Below are positions 34,679 through 45,764 of a stretch of DNA of 64,000 bases, piece by piece. The first letter of the stretch is position 1; each line of letters begins with the position of its first letter. This stretch comes from Diplolepis rosae (lineage: Eukaryota > Arthropoda > Insecta > Hymenoptera > Diplolepididae). The stretch is from NCBI GenBank assembly GCA_030998225.1, contig JAPYXD010000704.1, positions 14,818,001 to 14,882,000 of the forward strand, written 5' to 3'. Under the pieces are notes generated by a model. That model was not told the origin of the DNA. It made no database searches and saw only the letters and a list, made by a program, of their open reading frames with translations. The translations under genes were made by a program, and so were the position numbers.

Positions 34679-34926
34679 GTGCACTTGCAAGATTTGGAAA
34701 GAATTCATTGTCAATTGAAGATGTGAATTACAATGTAAATCGCTGTGTTGCTATTTGTCAAGAAATTCATGAGATGCTTGCCTTTGCAGTGGGGAAAAGG
34801 AAACCCAATGTTGTTGAAGTTGCAGACGATTCAGAATGGATTAATTTGTTCCCAATGAAAACTCATGAGGATTTAGAACAAATTGAGGGAATGATCAATA
34901 TGGATCCAATGAAAAAGGCACAACTG
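34679..34926 (+). CDS. DUF4806 module A, exon 1
   Basis: Acceptor TTTCATTTCAG ends at 34678. The exon begins GT with the same phase as every ZnF exon, codes 82 residues and leaves through donor CTG/GTAAGT in phase 0. The peptide has a helix-like stretch (VNRCVAICQEIHEMLAFAVG) and then the start of a DUF4806 domain (EWINLFPMKTHEDLEQIEGM). DUF4806 is a family of unknown function seen in many insect proteins. Entry phase and location imply use as an alternative lola tail; an independent gene with an unseen first exon is possible. Confidence 0.75.
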
Positions 34927-35022
34927 GTAAGTGTTTGTTACTTTTCATCGAAATAATATCAGGATTTGAAAAACCTGGGAATTTTTATTCCAAAACCTTA
35001 ATTAATCGTTTGTCAATTCCAG

Positions 35023-35182
35023 GTGTCATTTATGAAGAAAATCAGAGGAAAAGATTTGATTGATTTTGTGAAACGAGTTCTGAGAATAACATTCACAAAT
35101 AGTTTAGCCAGTCTTTATTCGTGGGAAGGAAGAAAAGGAAAGAAAAAACTTCAACACTTAGAATTTATATCTTGCTTGAGCG
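35023..35182 (+). CDS. DUF4806 module A, exon 2 (domain core)
   Basis: Acceptor GTCAATTCCAG ends at 35022; 160 nt, phase 0 in and phase 1 out at GCG/GTAAGT. It codes the domain core: VSFMKKIRGKDLIDFVKRVL, then TFTNSLASLYSWEGRKGKKK. The pattern GGKxxxDxVxRxLxxxxTNxLAxxxSWxGRKGKxxF is what I know as typical of DUF4806. The exon length and both phases are identical to the core exon of module B (61162-61321), which shows common descent. Confidence 0.85.
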
Positions 35183-35246
35183 GTAAGTTTCACAAATTTG
35201 ATATTCAAATTAAATGAAATAATTAAAACTTTTGTTCAATCAATAG

Positions 35247-36544
35247 CACAGGCCCACAAAAAAAACTTTTTTTCTGAGCCGTGGATTCCAGTATGATATT
35301 CCTATGTATTTTTTCCCACTGAAACCGAATCCGCAACCCGTTGAACCCCTACACGTCAGGATTTTGACATAACCTCAAAAAATACCAAAAAATTCACTGG
35401 AAGCAATAAAATCATCTACTTTATGCTATTTTCAAGCCCCTTTCTCCGAATTAGTAATTTCGTTGCCCCATAATCCCCTAACCCCGAAATACCATTACTG
35501 CATTTTACATTTTACATTCTTTATTATTTTTTAACACCTCTCAGACGTCTGATACCTCAGTATGTTTGTTATCCAATATCTTATTTGCAATATTTATAGA
35601 ATTGTATTTTTTTGTAGTATTCACGCAATTGTTGAAATTGTTCAACAAATGGCCATTACTACCACTACTACTTACACTACTACTACTATTCACGATTGCA
35701 AGAACCAAACTTCTCCACACTGTAAAAAAAATAGTTGGGTAGAATTAAAAAATCAGTTGTAAATGTATTTATATTCTTATTTTTACAATTTTTTACAAAT
35801 TTAACAAATTTAACAAATTTTACAAATTTTTACAAATTTTGTTGATTACTACGTATCATGTTGGAAATAAATCGCTTCGCGTGATACGTAGTAATTTTAC
35901 ACTCGTATTGTAATTCTGTCAAAGATATTTAATTCTACGACGTGTATCGTTGCATTATTATATTTCGCCTTATAAAAAAACAACGTGTCACGTAGCATAA
36001 TTACTATTCAATTGTAATTTCACAGAATATAAATACATTTACAACTGATTTTGTAATTCTACCCAACTATTTTTTTTTACAGTGCCCAGAAAAGGATGAT
36101 GGAGTTGAGAGGTTATAATATATAGGGTTACGGAGTAACGGGATTTTGAGGTTATGGTGTAAGGGAATTTTAGGGTTATAGCGTCACTTACCTCCAACTA
36201 TGCTCCACAATAAATTCAAAAATTTATTCTGTTTTCCTAAACTAGATTTTTCTACTCAAAATGGTTAGGTTAGGTTTTGTTTTGAGGTTATGCAGTAATG
36301 ATATTTCAAGGTAAGGGGATCATGAGGCTACGAAATTACTAATTCGGAGAAAGGGGGTTGAAAATAGCATAAAGTAGATGATTTTATTGCTTCCAGTGAA
36401 TTTTTTGGTGTTTTTTGAGGTTATGTCAAAATCCTGACGTGTCGGGGTTCAACGGGTTGCGGATTCGGTTTCAGCGGGAAAAATACATAGGAATATCATA
36501 CTGGAATCCACGGCTCAGAAAAAAAGTTTTTTTGTGGGCCTGTG
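35247..36544. mobile_element. Foldback transposon in DUF4806 intron
   Basis: The outer arms are long near-perfect inverted repeats: CACAGGCCCACAAAAAAA at 35247 against TTTTTTTGTGGGCCTGTG ending 36544, and matching continues for about 260 bp (through GAACCCCTACACGTCAGGATT and its complement). TAG flanks both ends as a 3-bp target duplication. No coding capacity. It lies in the intron between the core and last exon of module A and carries a second inverted-repeat element inside. Related CCTGAC/GAGGTTA(T/C)GTCAAAA words occur at 61813-63016. Confidence 0.85.
35718..36084. mobile_element. Nested MITE (CACTGTAAAAAA ends)
   Basis: Inside the foldback element, CACTGTAAAAAAAATAGTTG at 35718 is mirrored at 36084, and the arms continue through GGGTAGAATT and ACAACTGATTTTGTAATTCT. 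A short palindrome (GTGATACGTAGTAAT region, 35850-35895) sits near the middle. About 367 bp, non-coding. The flanks do not give a clear target duplication. Insertion into the host element makes it the younger of the two. Confidence 0.8.
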
Positions 36545-36728
36545 TAGTTGTCGGTTTTGCCAGTTTTTTAGTCAAAAATAGAGTCGAGGTAAATAATTTC
36601 TGATTCAAACCCAGAAGGTGAATTTTTTTTGAAATCTCGGTTTGACAGAAAAATCGAAAGAAAACCGTCATCTTTGAAATATAATCAACCTAAGATCTTA
36701 ATTTAAAAAGTAGCTTTATATTTTTCAG

Positions 36729-36865
36729 TGGCAGCAATGACTTTATACCAGGATGCTGATAAATTAGTTTTGGAGTTTCGAGTACGAGAATGGTTTCGAC
36801 AAGCCAAGGGTCGAGAAGATAGCAAAATTCGAAAACCTGTTGCTCCTTCTACGCTACAATTCTGA
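36729..36865 (+). CDS. DUF4806 module A, last exon
   Basis: Acceptor ATATTTTTCAG ends at 36728; it begins TG, completing a Val codon with the last base of the core exon, and codes 44 residues to TGA at 36863. The peptide (AAMTLYQDADKLVLEFRVREWFRQAKGRE) is the C-terminal helix region of DUF4806, where an EWxRxAKxR-like motif is usual. With 34679-34926 and 35023-35182 it forms a complete coding path of about 180 residues through all three phases. Confidence 0.8.
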
Positions 36866-37142
36866 GAAATTTTGCGTCGATTTCATTAGTTATATTATTA
36901 AAAAATGAGTTTGTAGAACAAAATCTTTGAAAATACTCATATTAGTACTAGAATAGTTACCTTTTTAAATATCCAAATGTAGACTGCAATCATTCAGATT
37001 TAATAAATTCAATAACTGATTAATTTCGATTGTGTTATTATCAAAAACATAAGCACGTGAATTACGTAAATAGCTGTTTGTGAATGAAAATTTATAACTT
37101 TTCAATTAGATCAGATCTTAGAATTTCGATTTCTGATTTCAG

Positions 37143-37369
37143 ATTCCAGCTACAAAGCACAAATTCCCGCACGAACTTCATATCGTCCCTTTATCTGCAA
37201 TCTGTGCGGAAAAAGTTACACCTGGAAAATTTCTCTAAATCGACATTTACGAGAAGAGTGCGGGAAAGCTCCTCAACATGGCTGTCTTTACTGTGGGAAA
37301 ATGTTTAAACAAAGAAGCAGCTTCATGAGACATATCGTTAATGTACACAACTCGACCCAAATTATTTAA
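37143..37369 (+). CDS. lola: ZnF terminal exon 37
   Basis: Acceptor TCTGATTTCAG ends at 37142; it begins AT, 74 residues to TAA at 37367. Lead SSYKAQIPARTSYRPFI, finger 1 CNLC...HLREEC, linker GKAPQHG, finger 2 CLYC...HIVNVH with KMFKQRSSFMRH. Finger 1 has the aromatic SYTWKISLNRH core common in the distal group. It follows the DUF4806 module by only 280 bp, so the module is embedded among finger exons. Confidence 0.88.
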
Positions 37370-37934
37370 AACTTGTTCATTAATTACTTTAATAGAAAAC
37401 AAATGTTTTTTTGTAATTCTGGATATTGAAGTGTGTCTAAAAATATTTTCGTGATTCAAAATCTACAGGTGCCCAAAATAGGGATACGAACGAAATTTAA
37501 AAAATGATAATCTCAATTAAAATAATATTAACTAAGATTTATTTTAAGATATTAATAAAAGGAAATTATAATGAAATTATAATTAAACTTAAGCTCGTTT
37601 TATCTGTAAATAGAGTGATAAAAAGGAATCGAAAGTTTTGTTCAGATCCCTATCAAATACTAATATATGTACAACAAAGTAAAAATATATTAAGGATTTT
37701 ATAAGGTCTGATATTTTTGGCTATTTTTATTTTTGGTTAATTAAATCCTATTAGTTTATTCCTTTCTATTTTCAGTAGTTACATTTTTCAAAGTAAACTG
37801 AAAAACTAAACGCAAAACTGAAAACACTTGTGAAACTAAATATTCTTATTTATGTTTTATTAATGTAAACAAAAATTGTATTTGAAATTTCTTTAATAAT
37901 ATAACTTCTTTTTTATTTATCTATTTGCTTTCAG
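37370..37934 (+). other. AT-rich spacer, no gene seen
   Basis: About 560 bp of AT-rich intron/3'UTR. An open stretch at 37504-37704 is Ile/Lys-rich low-complexity translation of A/T runs and is not a gene. Confidence 0.5.
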
Positions 37935-38152
37935 AAGTGATGCGATCGACTAGAAGGTCGAAATTATCCCAGAAACCATTTCCTTGTGAAAAATGTGGAA
38001 GATCTTACGGAAGAATGGACACATTACGTCGACATCTTCAGTATGAATGTGGACAACTTCCACGATTTGATTGTGCTTTCTGTCCAAGAAGTTTTAAACA
38101 TAAAGCTCATTACCGCAGACACGCTGCCAGTGTTCATGGAATGCAATGTTAA
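37935..38152 (+). CDS. lola: ZnF terminal exon 38
   Basis: Acceptor TTGCTTTCAG ends at 37934; it begins AA, 71 residues. A basic lead (VMRSTRRSKLSQKPFP), finger 1 CEKC...HLQYEC, linker GQLPRFD, finger 2 CAFC...HAASVH with RSFKHKAHYRRH. Ends GMQC five residues after the last ligand. A hAT-like MITE begins about 115 bp after the stop. Confidence 0.89.
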
Positions 38153-38266
38153 ATTTTAATATCGTAATATATTCTTTTAAATTTTTAAATTAGGATTTTT
38201 TGTGACACCTATTACGTATCAATTGCAAACACAAACGAGAATCGACAATTTTTAGATAGTAAAAAA

Positions 38267-39368
38267 CAGGGACCATCACCAATCTTTGATTTCGTTCCGT
38301 TTTGTTTTTCAAGAGAAAAAACAAAAATATAGTTGCAATTTAGTTTCGTCTCAAAAAACGAAATGAAAATAAAGTTCCATGGTTTTGTTTTATAAACGAA
38401 ACGAAAGTGTATTCGCGATTTGGTTTCGTCTTAGAGATGAAACTAAACTCTGATTAGACTTTTATTTTGTCCTTAAGTTGAAACTAAAATGCAAGTAAAC
38501 TTTTGTTTTGTCTCGTGAGATATTTCGTTTGGGGTATGAAACAAAAATCTTTTCACAGTTGGGTTTCATTTCAAAAATGAAACAAAATTCTGTTTGAAAT
38601 TTTGTTTTGTATCTGAGACGAAAACCAAATAGACCAAAAGCCTCATCCAGTTTCTCAAACGAAAACTAAATGGATCCAGACTACAATTTTGTTTCTCAAG
38701 AAACAAAACGAAACCAAAGTCATGTTGTGTTTCGTTATTGGGTTAAAGTTTGTGACGTTTCGTGTGACTAATTTTTTTTTCGTCATATGATTTCCAAAAC
38801 GATAAAAAATATGCAGAATAGTCATTTTTGATAAAAACAACATTTTTTATATTAAAAAAAAATTTAAGCTTGACAAAAACAAACTATTTATGAACGAACA
38901 GATCAAATTATCTCGCAAACTAAAAAACAGACATATATATAGACTTTGATTTTTGATTGAAATCACATAGACTTATAATTAAAAAAGTAGTGCTCAATCC
39001 CTCAATTTTGATTGGATGTGGCTGGTCAACGAACTTGTCCTTACTTTTTCGGCTCCGATAAAGTTTGACCAAAGCATCTTTGCTAATTTTTGTTCCACTC
39101 CGCAATCTCAGTTTTTAATTTATATTTTTTTATTGTAGCACTATGTGATTGGTTTGCGAGATAATTTGACGTTTTAGTCTATAAATAATTTGTTTTTGTC
39201 AAACTTAAAATCTTTTTTTTAATATAAAAAATGTTGTTTTTGTCAAAAATCACTATTCTGCATATTTTTTTCGTTTTGGAGATCATACGACGAAAAAAAA
39301 AAATTGGTCACACGAGACGTCACAAACTTCAGCCCAATTGTTTCGTTTCGTTTCAGCGATGGTCCCTG
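38267..39368. mobile_element. hAT-like MITE, CAGGG ends
   Basis: The terminal repeats begin CAGGGACCATC (38267) and end GATGGTCCCTG (39368), the CAGGG start being usual for hAT elements. Flanking 8-mers GTAAAAAA and GTAAAATA differ by one base, fitting an 8-bp target duplication. The interior is a long inverted repeat (GATAAAAACAACATTTTTTATATT and its complement) plus many GAAACGAAA words. 1.1 kb, no transposase frame, so non-autonomous. Confidence 0.8.
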
Positions 39369-40204
39369 GTAAAATATACCTAATTTATAATGATTAAGTA
39401 AATTCTAATTTCGAGATTTTTTTCTTTTCCATTGCCTATAGCTGGGTTTTAGGCAACAGCATAATATTGATATTTATTTTAAAAATTTTGATAAATTTAA
39501 GAAACCGAAAAAAATAAAATTAAGTAATTTTTACATCAAGCTTTAATAATTTCAGTAGAAATGTAAAATTGTATAAACACAAGATTAATATATTAGGCTG
39601 AATTTAAAAAATAAATAAGCAAATATTTTTAATAAGTAAACTTTTTGAATTCATTAAAACCTATTCTGAAAGGATTTGTTGTATCAAAACTCTCAATTCA
39701 CAGATTTTTTAATACATTCTAATGATTTCAGAAAGAAGATTCAATTACTAAGAAATGTTCCAAACTCTCGAGATTCCAGATCACTCGCATATTTCAGGAA
39801 GACAGTATTTCCGAAATAAAACTTTGTAATCTGATCTACAATATAAATAAGGGAAAGATACTGAATTTTTGGCATGTGTTTGTAAAATAACCTTCTAATG
39901 TTGTAGTTACTTAAAAAACGTTTCCTTTCCATTGTACAATTTATTCTAAATGAATTTTAACAAATTCCTCTAACTTATCTTCGTTCTTTTTTAGAATTAG
40001 AAAATTCTTCCAATTTTATCTAAAAAGTAAATAATTTAAGATGGATTTATTTCTCTTAGATTATTTATTTCCGAAATATTTTCTATATTTTAGTTTCAGA
40101 TTTATCAACTAATAAATTAATGAGTAATGCAATCACCATTTATAAAATTATCTATAAGTTAAAAAAAACACACTTTTTTAACCAAAAGTTTTTTTAATTT
40201 TCAG
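39369..40204 (+). other. AT-rich spacer, no gene seen
   Basis: About 840 bp of AT-rich intron. A 63-codon minus-strand frame (39741-39932) has no recognisable domain and is likely chance. Confidence 0.5.
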
Positions 40205-40506
40205 ATTGGCAATTTACTGAAAGGGTCACCCATGAAAATACCAGTCCCATCTACCACTGCTTTTGTGGAAAATCTTATCACTGGAAATCCTCTTACAATC
40301 GTCATCAACGAGAAGAATGTGGAAAGGCACAATTTTCGAAATGCGAAAATTGTGGAAAAGAATATAGATGGCGAGATTCCTTGTATAAACATTTAAAATT
40401 TGAATGTGGTGTTGAACCAAAATTTACATGTTCAGTGTGTGGAAGAAGATTTAGACATAAACAAGCTCTAACAGCACATTTTAAAAGTTTTCATGGTCAT
40501 CAATAG
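40205..40506 (+). CDS. lola: ZnF terminal exon 39, three fingers
   Basis: Acceptor TAATTTTCAG ends at 40204; it begins AT, 99 residues to TAG at 40504. Three fingers: an N-terminal one with C-x1-C spacing (HCFCGKSYHWKSSYNRHQREEC), then CENC...HLKFEC, linker GVEPKFT, then CSVC...HFKSFH with RRFRHKQALTAH. The first looks like a duplicated C2HC finger whose first pair lost a residue, so its zinc binding is uncertain. AATAAA at 40676-40681. Confidence 0.88.
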
Positions 40507-40519
40507 ACTATTTTCATGT

Positions 40520-40559
40520 ATTATATATATACACATATATATATATATATATATATATT
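40520..40559. repeat. TA microsatellite
   Basis: A run of TA dinucleotides, interrupted once by ACACA, just after the stop of exon 39. It lies in the probable 3'UTR. Confidence 0.9.
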
Positions 40560-40833
40560 GACTGATTCAGATTTAGAGAGTAGAGATGTTTCCACCCACT
40601 CAAAAATACAATAATAATAACTCTTATATTCCATAATAATTAGGTTCATATTTAATAGCTAATTGACTTATGACTAATAAATTTGTTATAAAATGTTTTT
40701 TCGTCTCTTAATGTTACTTGTTTATATAATTTTCCGAAAATTGTTGTAAAATAAATGTATTGGTTAAAATAAATTGAGAAAGTATAGAACAAAAGTATTT
40801 ATGGTATTTTTCAATTATGATTTTCTTTTTCAG

Positions 40834-41054
40834 GTTTTCTTAGTGCAGCTGAAATTGATTGCAAAATATGGGGACGTTATGTTTGTGAAACTTGTGGAAA
40901 GGGATATAAGTGGCTCCAATCACTGGTCAGACATAAAAGAGAAGAATGCAATAAAGAACCACAACACTGTTGTCCAGTTTGCAAAACACGAATCAGACAT
41001 AAATGGATGTTGAAGAAACACTTAGTTAAAGTGCACAATGTCGTTATTTGCTAA
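40834..41054 (+). CDS. lola: ZnF terminal exon 40
   Basis: Acceptor TTCTTTTTCAG ends at 40833; it begins GT, 72 residues to TAA at 41052. Lead FLSAAEIDCKIWGRYV, finger 1 CETC...HKREEC, linker NKEPQHC, finger 2 CPVC...HLVKVH with RIRHKWMLKKH. The usual Gly after the fourth ligand is Asn. No internal Met before finger 1. It is the last exon before a 6-kb gap filled by repeats. Confidence 0.88.
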
Positions 41055-41683
41055 AAGAAAAATCAATTTGTTTTTTGAAATGTAAATATATGAATTATAC
41101 TTTGAATCCAAGCTCCGTTAAAAATGTATTCAATTGTAATTTAAAATATGAAACTTGAAAAGAGTGACTCAAAAATTGACAAAAGAAGTTAAATTGTTGA
41201 ACGAAATTACAATATTTACAAGTGTTATCATTTTCCCAGTTTTATGTTTTATAACAAATTTTTATTTGTGTGAGAGATATTTTTCATGTTTGCATCTTTT
41301 TGTTCAGAGCAAAGATTCAACTTCTAGTCATGTGGTTAGAAGAATCTCAATGAATTTCATTAGATCTTTAAATATTACATGTTTATTAACACTAAGATAT
41401 TTTATTTTGTAAAAATTGAAGATTTCTATCTATTTGAAGCTTCTTCTTCTAAACATAACATTGGTATTGGTATTGTTATTTTGGTAAAATAACTCCAAGT
41501 TTCATTAATAAGCAACTTGTTTTGTATACGACTCGAAAGTTGGTTAAACATCACTAAATTATGTTTGCAAGCGAAACTTTAATGTTCTAGTTGATCTTCA
41601 GGAAGATTATGATGTACATTGCTATTCATTAATCCTACCCATTTCGAAGTTTGGCATTGCATTATAAAATGTATTGTCAAACA
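41055..41683 (+). other. AT-rich spacer, no gene seen
   Basis: About 630 bp. An acceptor-like TTTTTGTTCAG occurs near 41308 but the phase-matched frame stops after five codons. No exon called. Confidence 0.5.
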
Positions 41684-44012
41684 ATTAGTCCAGTCAAGTT
41701 GTCGGAAAAAGAGGCGAAATCTTGTAATAACTCACGAGCGCATTTTTTTTGGCTTAATCGCTTCATTTTTGGTCACTTATGTACCATCTGGTTTTGTGGT
41801 AAGAATTTCGGACCGGAACCCGGACAAATTTTTGGAGAAAGGTGCCAAAAATCACATATGCGTGTATTGTTGCTCTCCTATAGTTGTTAGCGAAAAAAAC
41901 GCAAAAAGAGAAAAGAAAGTGGAAAAAATTGTGAGAAATTAAAAAAAAGAAAAATGTCCTTGCACCAATACTTTCCGAGATACAGCATTTAGAAGAAACC
42001 TATTTTTTTCGATTTTTGCCCGAAAATCGCTACTTTAAAAAAAACGATTTAGAATATGTATAATCGACGGACCTACGCTAAAATTGTCTACAGAAGACTT
42101 GAAGTAGACGTAATTATCTCTCATTTAAGCCAAAAAACAACCTTCTAGGTCCAATAGATCGGGAACTATGACCTCTCAAAGTTGCCACCTTTTTGCCTAT
42201 TTTATGACCTTAAATCCTAGGTTTAGTTTTTGGGAACTAGAGCGTTCCCTAATAAATTTACGTTAATCATGCCAGAAAATATCTAAAAGTATATAAAATT
42301 TCACGAAAATTAAAAAAAGGAACAATGTTTTATCTTCATAAACTTCGGAGTTATGAATTTTTCAAACTTTGTGGTTTTTCACTGTTTTTCTCAAAAAACG
42401 GAAAACCCATTTTCATGATTATTTCTGCAATTTTGACGTGAAAATCACTTTAGGTTGAATGAAATCAATTCTGAAAAATTTAATTTTAAAAAAGTGGTTC
42501 TAACTTCATTATGTCAAAAGTTATGACCTCTCGAACTTGACCCTCTCTGTCTTTTGTGAGTCAAACGTACTGAAAAATGTAATTTCAGTCACGTTTTGAC
42601 TAATTACTGTGAAATATAATGCACTGAATAATTAATATTGATCAATTAGACATTTTGGCTAAATAATATAATAATTATCTAAACAAATTAATTTTCTCGA
42701 CGAAATTAAGTCAAACTGGTTTATTCGTCAATTTTCAAAAGTAACGAATCATATTTATAAACAAATAAATGGTATTAAAAATTAAGTTTTTAATTTTTCA
42801 GTGTTTATGACTACTTTTGTCTCTTGAATTAATTCAAAATAGTAAGTATTCATTATTTATAAGTGCTTCAAATTATTACAGCTGGAAATTAAAGAAAAGA
42901 ATATTTTTTTTCACTTATAAATAATGAATACTTACTATTTTGAATTAATTTAGGAGATAAAAGTAGTCATAAATGTTGAAAAAGTGTAAACTTAATTTTT
43001 AATAACATTTATTTGTTTATAAAAATGTTTCATTGTTCATGAAAGTTGACGATTAAACCATATTGAGCTAATTTCAGCGAAAAATGAATGAAAAATGCGT
43101 CAAAAATGAAAAATTAATTTATTTATCCAAAATGTCTAATTAATCAATACTAATTATTCAGTGCATTATATTTCACAGTATTAGTCAAAATGTGGCTGAA
43201 ATTACATTTTTTAGTACGTTTGACTGACAAAAGACTGAGAGTGTCAAGTTCGAGAGGTCATAACTTTTGACCTATTGAAATTAGAACCACTTTTTTAAAA
43301 TTAAATTTTTCAGAATTGATTTCATTCACCCTAAAGTGATTTTCACGTCAAAATTGCAGAAATAATCAAGAAAACGGGTTTTCCATTTTTTGAGAAAAAT
43401 AGTGAAAAACTACAAAGTTTGAAAAATTCATAACTCCGAAGTTTATGAAGATGAAACATTGTTCCTTTTTTTAATTTTCGTGGAATTTTATATACTTTTA
43501 GATATTCTCTGGCAGCATTAACGTAAATTTCTTAGGGAACGCTCTAGTTCCCAAAAACTAAACCTATCATTTAAGGTCATAAAAATAGGCCAAAAGGTGG
43601 CAACTTTGAGAGGTCATAGTTCCCGATCTATTGGACCGAGAAGGTTGTTCTTTGTCTTAAATTAAAGATAATTATGTCTACTTTAAGTCATCTGTAGACA
43701 ATTTTAGCGTAGATCCATCGATTATACATATTCTAGATCGTTTTTTTAAAAGTAGCGATTTTCGGACAAAAATCGAAAAAAACAGGTTTCTTCTAAATGC
43801 TATATCTCGGAAAGTATTGGTGCAAGGACATTCTTCTTTTTTTCAATTTCTCAGAATTTTTTCTACTTTCTTTTCTCTTTCCACGTTTTTTTCGCTAAAA
43901 TGACTAAAATGATCAAATGGTCTATAAGTAACCCAAAATGAAGTGATTAAGCCAAAACAAATACTCTCCTGAGTTAATACTGTGTAAAAAGACAATTGGG
44001 CTGCACTAAATG
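41684..44012. repeat. 2.3-kb palindromic (foldback) element
   Basis: Two arms of roughly 1.1 kb are reverse complements over nearly their whole length, centred near 42905. Examples: ACTATGACCTCTCAAAGTTG at 42169 against CAACTTTGAGAGGTCATAGT near 43601, and AAGTATTCATTATTTATAAG against CTTATAAATAATGAATACTT close to the centre. Outer ends are TTAGTCCAGTCAAGTTGTC and the complement GACAATTGGGCTGCACTAA. The left arm has about 100 bp (41800-41885) not found in the right. No transposase frame. Confidence 0.85.
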
Positions 44013-45764
44013 GTAAAGTCTAACTTCAGAGTTACAATCAACCAACTTTTTTTCATTTTCGATATTTTTAAATCTTGAATGAGCATTTTCCAAACATGCT
44101 TTTCCATATATTGTCAGCAACACTTACGGAAAAGGATTTCCAAATGGTACGAAAGTGACTGATTGGTTTTTTGATAGTGAAAACGCGATTTCTTTAAAGC
44201 GTGTGCTCCATTATTAACCATGTATATTCAACATGTGTTAAATGATCTCAATTACCAATTCAATTAATTGGATTAGCACTCAGATCTGTATCATTTATCA
44301 TCATATTAATGTTCCTGCATCAACATGTAGTGTATTTTACATCAATCAGTTTCAAAAATGTCTGACCTTGGGATTGAAAGTATTCAGTATAATTTATTTG
44401 GAACAGAACGATTTCAATGTCTTCTGTGACAAAGTTATTTCCTATTCCTTTGGTAAAGTGTGAATGGTCAAATAGCAAAATGATCAATTGCACTGAGAGT
44501 TTAATTCTTCCAGATTTTGTTGTTTGCTAGCATTTGTTTCATAATATAGTTTGATTATAATCATCCATCATCATCCAAGTCGTAAAGTTTGCAAATGGCG
44601 CTTGATTCTCATCAGACCAATCCATATTTTCTTTTTGTCTAACAGTTTTTGTACTTGTCCCAGAATTAGTTGATTTCAAAATTGTTTTGCCATCTGGGAT
44701 ATAAGATTTTTGCGCCTTTTGGGTGCGAGTTCAAGATTATCGTTGCAAATCAGTTCTAAAAGTACCGGGACTTTTTTAGAACATGTCCATTCCATTTCTA
44801 CTTGGGCAAGTCCTTGGTATTGAAAATCTACTCAGTGATTTTTTGGGACTGACTGTATTTATTGAATAGGCATGAAATGAATTCACAATTTTAATAAGAT
44901 TCAAATCATTTATTTTTTTATTCATGAATATTTGAGGCCCTGAATCAAATAAAGGGACATATAATTTTTTTGTTCGAGTGCAAATTAACTCTGACAATTC
45001 AAAAGTAAGAACTTTCTGAATATTTTCTCAAAGGACTGAAGCAAATTCCCTAGATTAACTAGATTTTTGGGAATTAAGTTTAATATTTTTTTTAACATAA
45101 TGAGAAGTCATTGCGCTTGAACAAAAAATGTATTTGCCGCCTTATTCGATTCAATGCCTCGTATATGTTATTTTCTGTTAATAAAAGCAAATGTTGAATA
45201 ATTTAGAAAGAATAAAGTAATATTAGTGAATAAAAATTACTGCTATTTATTGAATTCCCTTTTCCAATTCATGATATAGTATTTATATAGTATTTGTCAT
45301 TATCTTTTAGTCAGTTTGATTTTCTTTTAGTTACCCTAGAGTTTTAGGATTGTGATCATTTTTAGTTATTTTCAGTTCAATCGTTATGAAATAATTATTG
45401 GGTACAGTTGAATTCTATATCAACTATGATTCCTTATTCTCATTTCGGTTCAACTAAACAATACATTTGTGATTCTTGTTGAGATTCTTATTTATGGAAA
45501 CGTCGTTAAGCCTTTATAAACGTATGATAATCATCATCCGCGAAACTATTGCGTTACGATCGGTAAGAATCATGTATATTAGAGCTATTAAAAATGTTAT
45601 GAATCGTTATTCAAAATAACATGATCGTATATTATAAAAATAACAAAATATGCTTCATGCCCTTAGTAATAATGGGATATGTTTTAGTTCATGAGTAGGC
45701 AGTACTTATTTTTATCAGTTTCCATAACAATTTTATGTTGGAGTACATGTAAATAATCTCAATA
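44013..45764 (+). other. Spacer between two repeats, no gene seen
   Basis: About 1.75 kb of AT-rich sequence with no zinc-finger exon. Short open stretches (44242-44463 plus, 44776-44997 minus) show no domain and normal stop density for the base composition. Confidence 0.5.

Noticed and set aside
41619..41942. 107-codon + strand frame
   Set aside because: It lies mostly in the left arm of the large palindrome, has no domain, and its translation follows A/T-rich repeat sequence.
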